Source of the DNA: JAXHTH01 sp034211115
Lineage (GTDB): Bacteria > Planctomycetota > Phycisphaerae > Phycisphaerales > SM1A02
Assembly: GCA_034211115.1 (NCBI GenBank)
Contig: JAXHTH010000317.1
Coordinates: 1-7,791 of the forward strand
DNA: 7,791 nucleotides
Reading direction: 5' to 3'
The notes beneath the pieces are model-generated. The model saw nothing but the letters and a program-made list of their open reading frames with translations, made no database searches and was not told the DNA's origin. Shown here in pieces: positions 6,096 through 7,791 of this stretch. Each line of letters opens with the position of its first letter. The first letter of the stretch is position 1. The position numbers and the translations under genes were made by a program.

Positions 6096-6595
6096 AGATC
6101 GCCATCACATCGCAGGGCGACAACCTGAATTCAGCCATTGATCAACGATTCGGACGATGCCCGTACCTGCTCATCGTCGAGACCGACGGGATGCAGGGGG
6201 AGGCGGTGGTCAACCCCTACGCGGACGAAAGCGGCGGGGTGGGCAGCCGCCTGGCCGGCCTCGTCGCCGACAAGGGCGCGGAGGTGGTGCTGACCGGCAC
6301 GCTCGGCCCCAACGCGCAGGACGCCCTCGATGCCGCGGGCATCCGGGCGGTGCTCGACTGCGCCGGCACGGTCCGTGAAAGCGTCGAGTCCTTCAAGGCC
6401 GGACATCTGCGGCCCCAGCCCGCCGGCGCCGGCTCCAACGTCTCCGAAGCGGATGAACGACCCGGCCGGGGACGCGGCTTCGGGCGCGGCAGAGAGGGCG
6501 GAGGCCGCGGCCGCGGCGGTGGCGGCGGACGAGGATGCGGCGAAGGACGTCGACGACGAAGACGACGCTTCCAACACCGTTCCGAGTCCGACTGA
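6092..6595 (+). CDS. NifX/orange-protein-like cluster-binding protein with Gly/Arg-rich tail
   Basis: This 167-residue protein is a second, separate member of the dinitrogenase iron-molybdenum cofactor family. It starts MKIAITSQGDNLNSAIDQRFGRC, a typical family N-terminus, and continues through VGSRLAGLVADKGAEVVLTGTLGPNAQDAL and TVRESVESFKAGHL. The fold ends near residue 110. The remaining roughly 45 residues are low complexity: Gly/Arg repeats, then seven consecutive Arg and an acidic end. Gly-rich tails are common in this family, although the poly-Arg end is not one I recognise. The start is set by AAGGAG at 6078-6083, eight bases upstream. In Desulfovibrio the related ORP carries a Mo-Cu cluster and belongs to a complex with MinD-type ATPases, one of which is encoded here two genes downstream. 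Bound metal is not predictable from sequence alone. Codon use in the tail is unlike the rest of the gene. Confidence 0.88.
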   Translation: MKIAITSQGDNLNSAIDQRFGRCPYLLIVETDGMQGEAVVNPYADESGGVGSRLAGLVADKGAEVVLTGTLGPNAQDALDAAGIRAVLDCAGTVRESVESFKAGHLRPQPAGAGSNVSEADERPGRGRGFGRGREGGGRGRGGGGGRGCGEGRRRRRRRFQHRSESD

Positions 6596-6630
6596 CACAC
6601 AACCGCCTCGACCCCAGACGGAGCCCGCCC

Positions 6631-7002
6631 ATGCAGCGGATCATGCTCAAATCGAAGATCCATCGCGCCACGCTCACCGAGACGGAGCTGGACTACGTCG
6701 GGAGCATCACCATCGACGTCGCGCTGCTCGAGCAGGCCGACATCCTCCCCGGCGAGCAGGTCCACGTGCTCAACATCAACAACGGCGCCCGGTTCATCAC
6801 GTACACGATCGCCGCGGAACGGGACGGCGGGGCGATCGTCCTGAACGGCGCGGCGGCGCGGCTGGGCCGGGTCGGCGATCCGCTCATCATCCTCAGTTAC
6901 TGCCACGTCGATGATCGCGACGAGGTGCGCCACATCCCCAGGGCCGTGTTCGTCGACCGGCGGAACCGGGTGGCGGAGGTGCGTGATGCCGTCCCCGAGT
7001 GA
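6631..7002 (+). CDS. panD: Aspartate 1-decarboxylase precursor
   Basis: PanD decarboxylates L-aspartate to beta-alanine for pantothenate and coenzyme A synthesis in the cytoplasm. It is made as a proenzyme that cleaves itself between Gly24 and Ser25, Ser25 becoming the pyruvoyl cofactor. Here YVGSITID places Gly-Ser exactly at 24-25. Other key residues are in place: Lys9, Arg54 and Tyr58 in NNGARFITYTI, and the N72-G73-A74 segment before AARLGRVGDPLIILSY. At 123 residues it has normal length, so it looks functional. The ATG at 6631 fits the family N-terminus (MQRIMLKSKIHRA), with GGAG at 6620-6623; an open extension to 6535 overlaps the previous gene and is not used. It lies 35 bases after the NifX-like gene and 48 before the ATPase gene, an unexpected place with no other pantothenate gene in view. 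In enterobacteria, the GNAT-fold protein PanZ promotes PanD maturation. Confidence 0.95.
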   Translation: MQRIMLKSKIHRATLTETELDYVGSITIDVALLEQADILPGEQVHVLNINNGARFITYTIAAERDGGAIVLNGAAARLGRVGDPLIILSYCHVDDRDEVRHIPRAVFVDRRNRVAEVRDAVPE

Positions 7003-7050
7003 TCGAATCGACCGGCGGTGGCGGACACGCCGACACAAGGAGAAAGTGGA

Positions 7051-7791
7051 ATGAAGATCGCCATCGCGAGCGGAAAGGGCGGGACGGGGAAGACGACGAT
7101 CGCCGCTGCGCTCGCGACCCTCGCCGCCCGGCGCGGTCTTCAGACCATCTACGTTGACTGCGACGTGGAGGCGCCGAACGGGCATCTGCTGCTGCGACCG
7201 ACGATCGAGCGCCGCCATCCCGTGCAGCGCCTCCTCCCGATGGTGGATGAGGATCTGTGCGATCACTGCCGGGCATGTCAGGCGGCCTGCCGGTTCGGGG
7301 CGATCGTCTGTCTTCCCGCCTCGGTCAGGGTGTATCCGGATCTCTGCAAGTCCTGCGGGGCGTGCGTCGCGGCCTGCCCGAGATCGGCGATCGGCGAGAC
7401 GCCGGCCGCGATCGGCCGCGTGGAAGCGGGCCGGGCGGGCGCGGTGCGCTTCGTCCGGGGCGTGCTCGACATCGGCCGGCCGCGCGGGATTCCCGTCATC
7501 GAAGCGGCGAAGGCGGGGGCGGAGCCGGAGTTCGATCTCGCCCTGCTCGACGCCCCGCCCGGCGCCTCGTGCCCGATGGTGACGGTGGTCCGCGATGCCG
7601 ATCTCGTGCTGCTCGTCACCGACGCCACGCCGTTCGGGCTGGCCGACCTGGAGCTCGCGGCGGAGACGGTGCAGACGCTGGGGCGACCCGCCGCGGTGGT
7701 CATCAATCGCTGCGATCTGGGTGACGATCGTGCGCGCGCCTTCTGTGCCGCGCGCGACATCCCGATCCTCGCCGAGCTACCCCATCGCCGG
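7051..7791 (+). CDS. MinD-superfamily P-loop ATPase with inserted ferredoxin domain (3' end outside the window)
   Basis: The frame stays open to the window edge, with 247 residues visible out of a usual length near 280-300. The N-terminus has the deviant Walker A KGGTGKTT (9-16) with its signature lysine, then VDCDVEAPNGHLLL (35-48). A ferredoxin-like insert carries two complete 4Fe-4S motifs: C70, C73, C76, C80 and C99, C102, C105, C109 (followed by Pro). The ATPase fold resumes with LALLDAPPGASCP (163-175), LLVTDATPFGL and VVINRCD. This is the COG1149-type family, usually found beside NifX/ORP-like proteins, often in tandem pairs, so a second copy may follow downstream. It probably loads or moves metal clusters using ATP, or forms a complex with the NifX-like partners. 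The start has AAGGAG at 7037-7042, eight bases upstream. It likely shares a transcript with panD. Confidence 0.93.
   Translation, partial: MKIAIASGKGGTGKTTIAAALATLAARRGLQTIYVDCDVEAPNGHLLLRPTIERRHPVQRLLPMVDEDLCDHCRACQAACRFGAIVCLPASVRVYPDLCKSCGACVAACPRSAIGETPAAIGRVEAGRAGAVRFVRGVLDIGRPRGIPVIEAAKAGAEPEFDLALLDAPPGASCPMVTVVRDADLVLLVTDATPFGLADLELAAETVQTLGRPAAVVINRCDLGDDRARAFCAARDIPILAELPHRR

Noticed and set aside
6535..6630. In-frame extension of panD upstream to 6535
   Set aside because: It overlaps the end of the preceding gene. The PanD family begins at the MQRIML methionine, which places the cleavage serine at residue 25 as expected.
6330..6914. Overlapping + strand frame spanning the NifX tail and panD as a separate gene
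   Set aside because: It overlaps both genes extensively and its translation over panD is Arg/His-rich nonsense. Only its codon signature in the NifX tail is kept as an observation.

Overview
The window is GC-rich, and every gene I can support lies on the + strand. Several starts have good Shine-Dalgarno sites, while two (3423 and 5028) have none. The taxon cannot be read with confidence. The mix of genes (sugar ABC permeases, a secreted hydrolase, a sigma-54 regulator and a NifX/ferredoxin-ATPase cluster) would fit a Planctomycetota (Phycisphaerae-like) or deltaproteobacterial-type anaerobe, and I hold this only as a weak inference.

Left part (1-3343). The 3' end of a YtfT-type sugar permease overlaps a complete YjfF-type permease by 4 bases; together they form the membrane channel of a galactofuranose/ribose-class ABC importer. 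After them comes a structured intergenic element bounded by a perfect 17-base inverted repeat. Next are a small acidic protein of unknown function ending in a WDGCGC motif and a secreted alpha/beta hydrolase with a visible Ser-Asp-His triad.

Right part (3423-7791). This is the most interesting region. A sigma-54 activator with a cysteine-bearing PAS domain (3423-4787) is followed by a hairpin terminator. A near-consensus -24/-12 promoter (4999-5014) then sits just before a NifX-like protein fused to a GNAT-like domain (5028-5909). Next are a second NifX-like protein with a Gly/Arg-rich tail (6092-6595), aspartate 1-decarboxylase PanD (6631-7002) and a MinD-type ATPase with an inserted two-cluster ferredoxin domain (7051 to beyond the window).

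The regulator, sigma-54 promoter, NifX-like and ferredoxin-ATPase parts resemble the orange-protein (ORP) gene clusters described in Desulfovibrio, which are sigma-54 controlled and typical of anaerobes. The GNAT fusion and the embedded panD are not parts I know from that system. Because enterobacterial PanD is matured by a GNAT-fold protein (PanZ/PanM), the co-occurrence of a GNAT domain and PanD may be a functional link. No gene-free stretch reaches 300 bases; the longest is 4788-5027.
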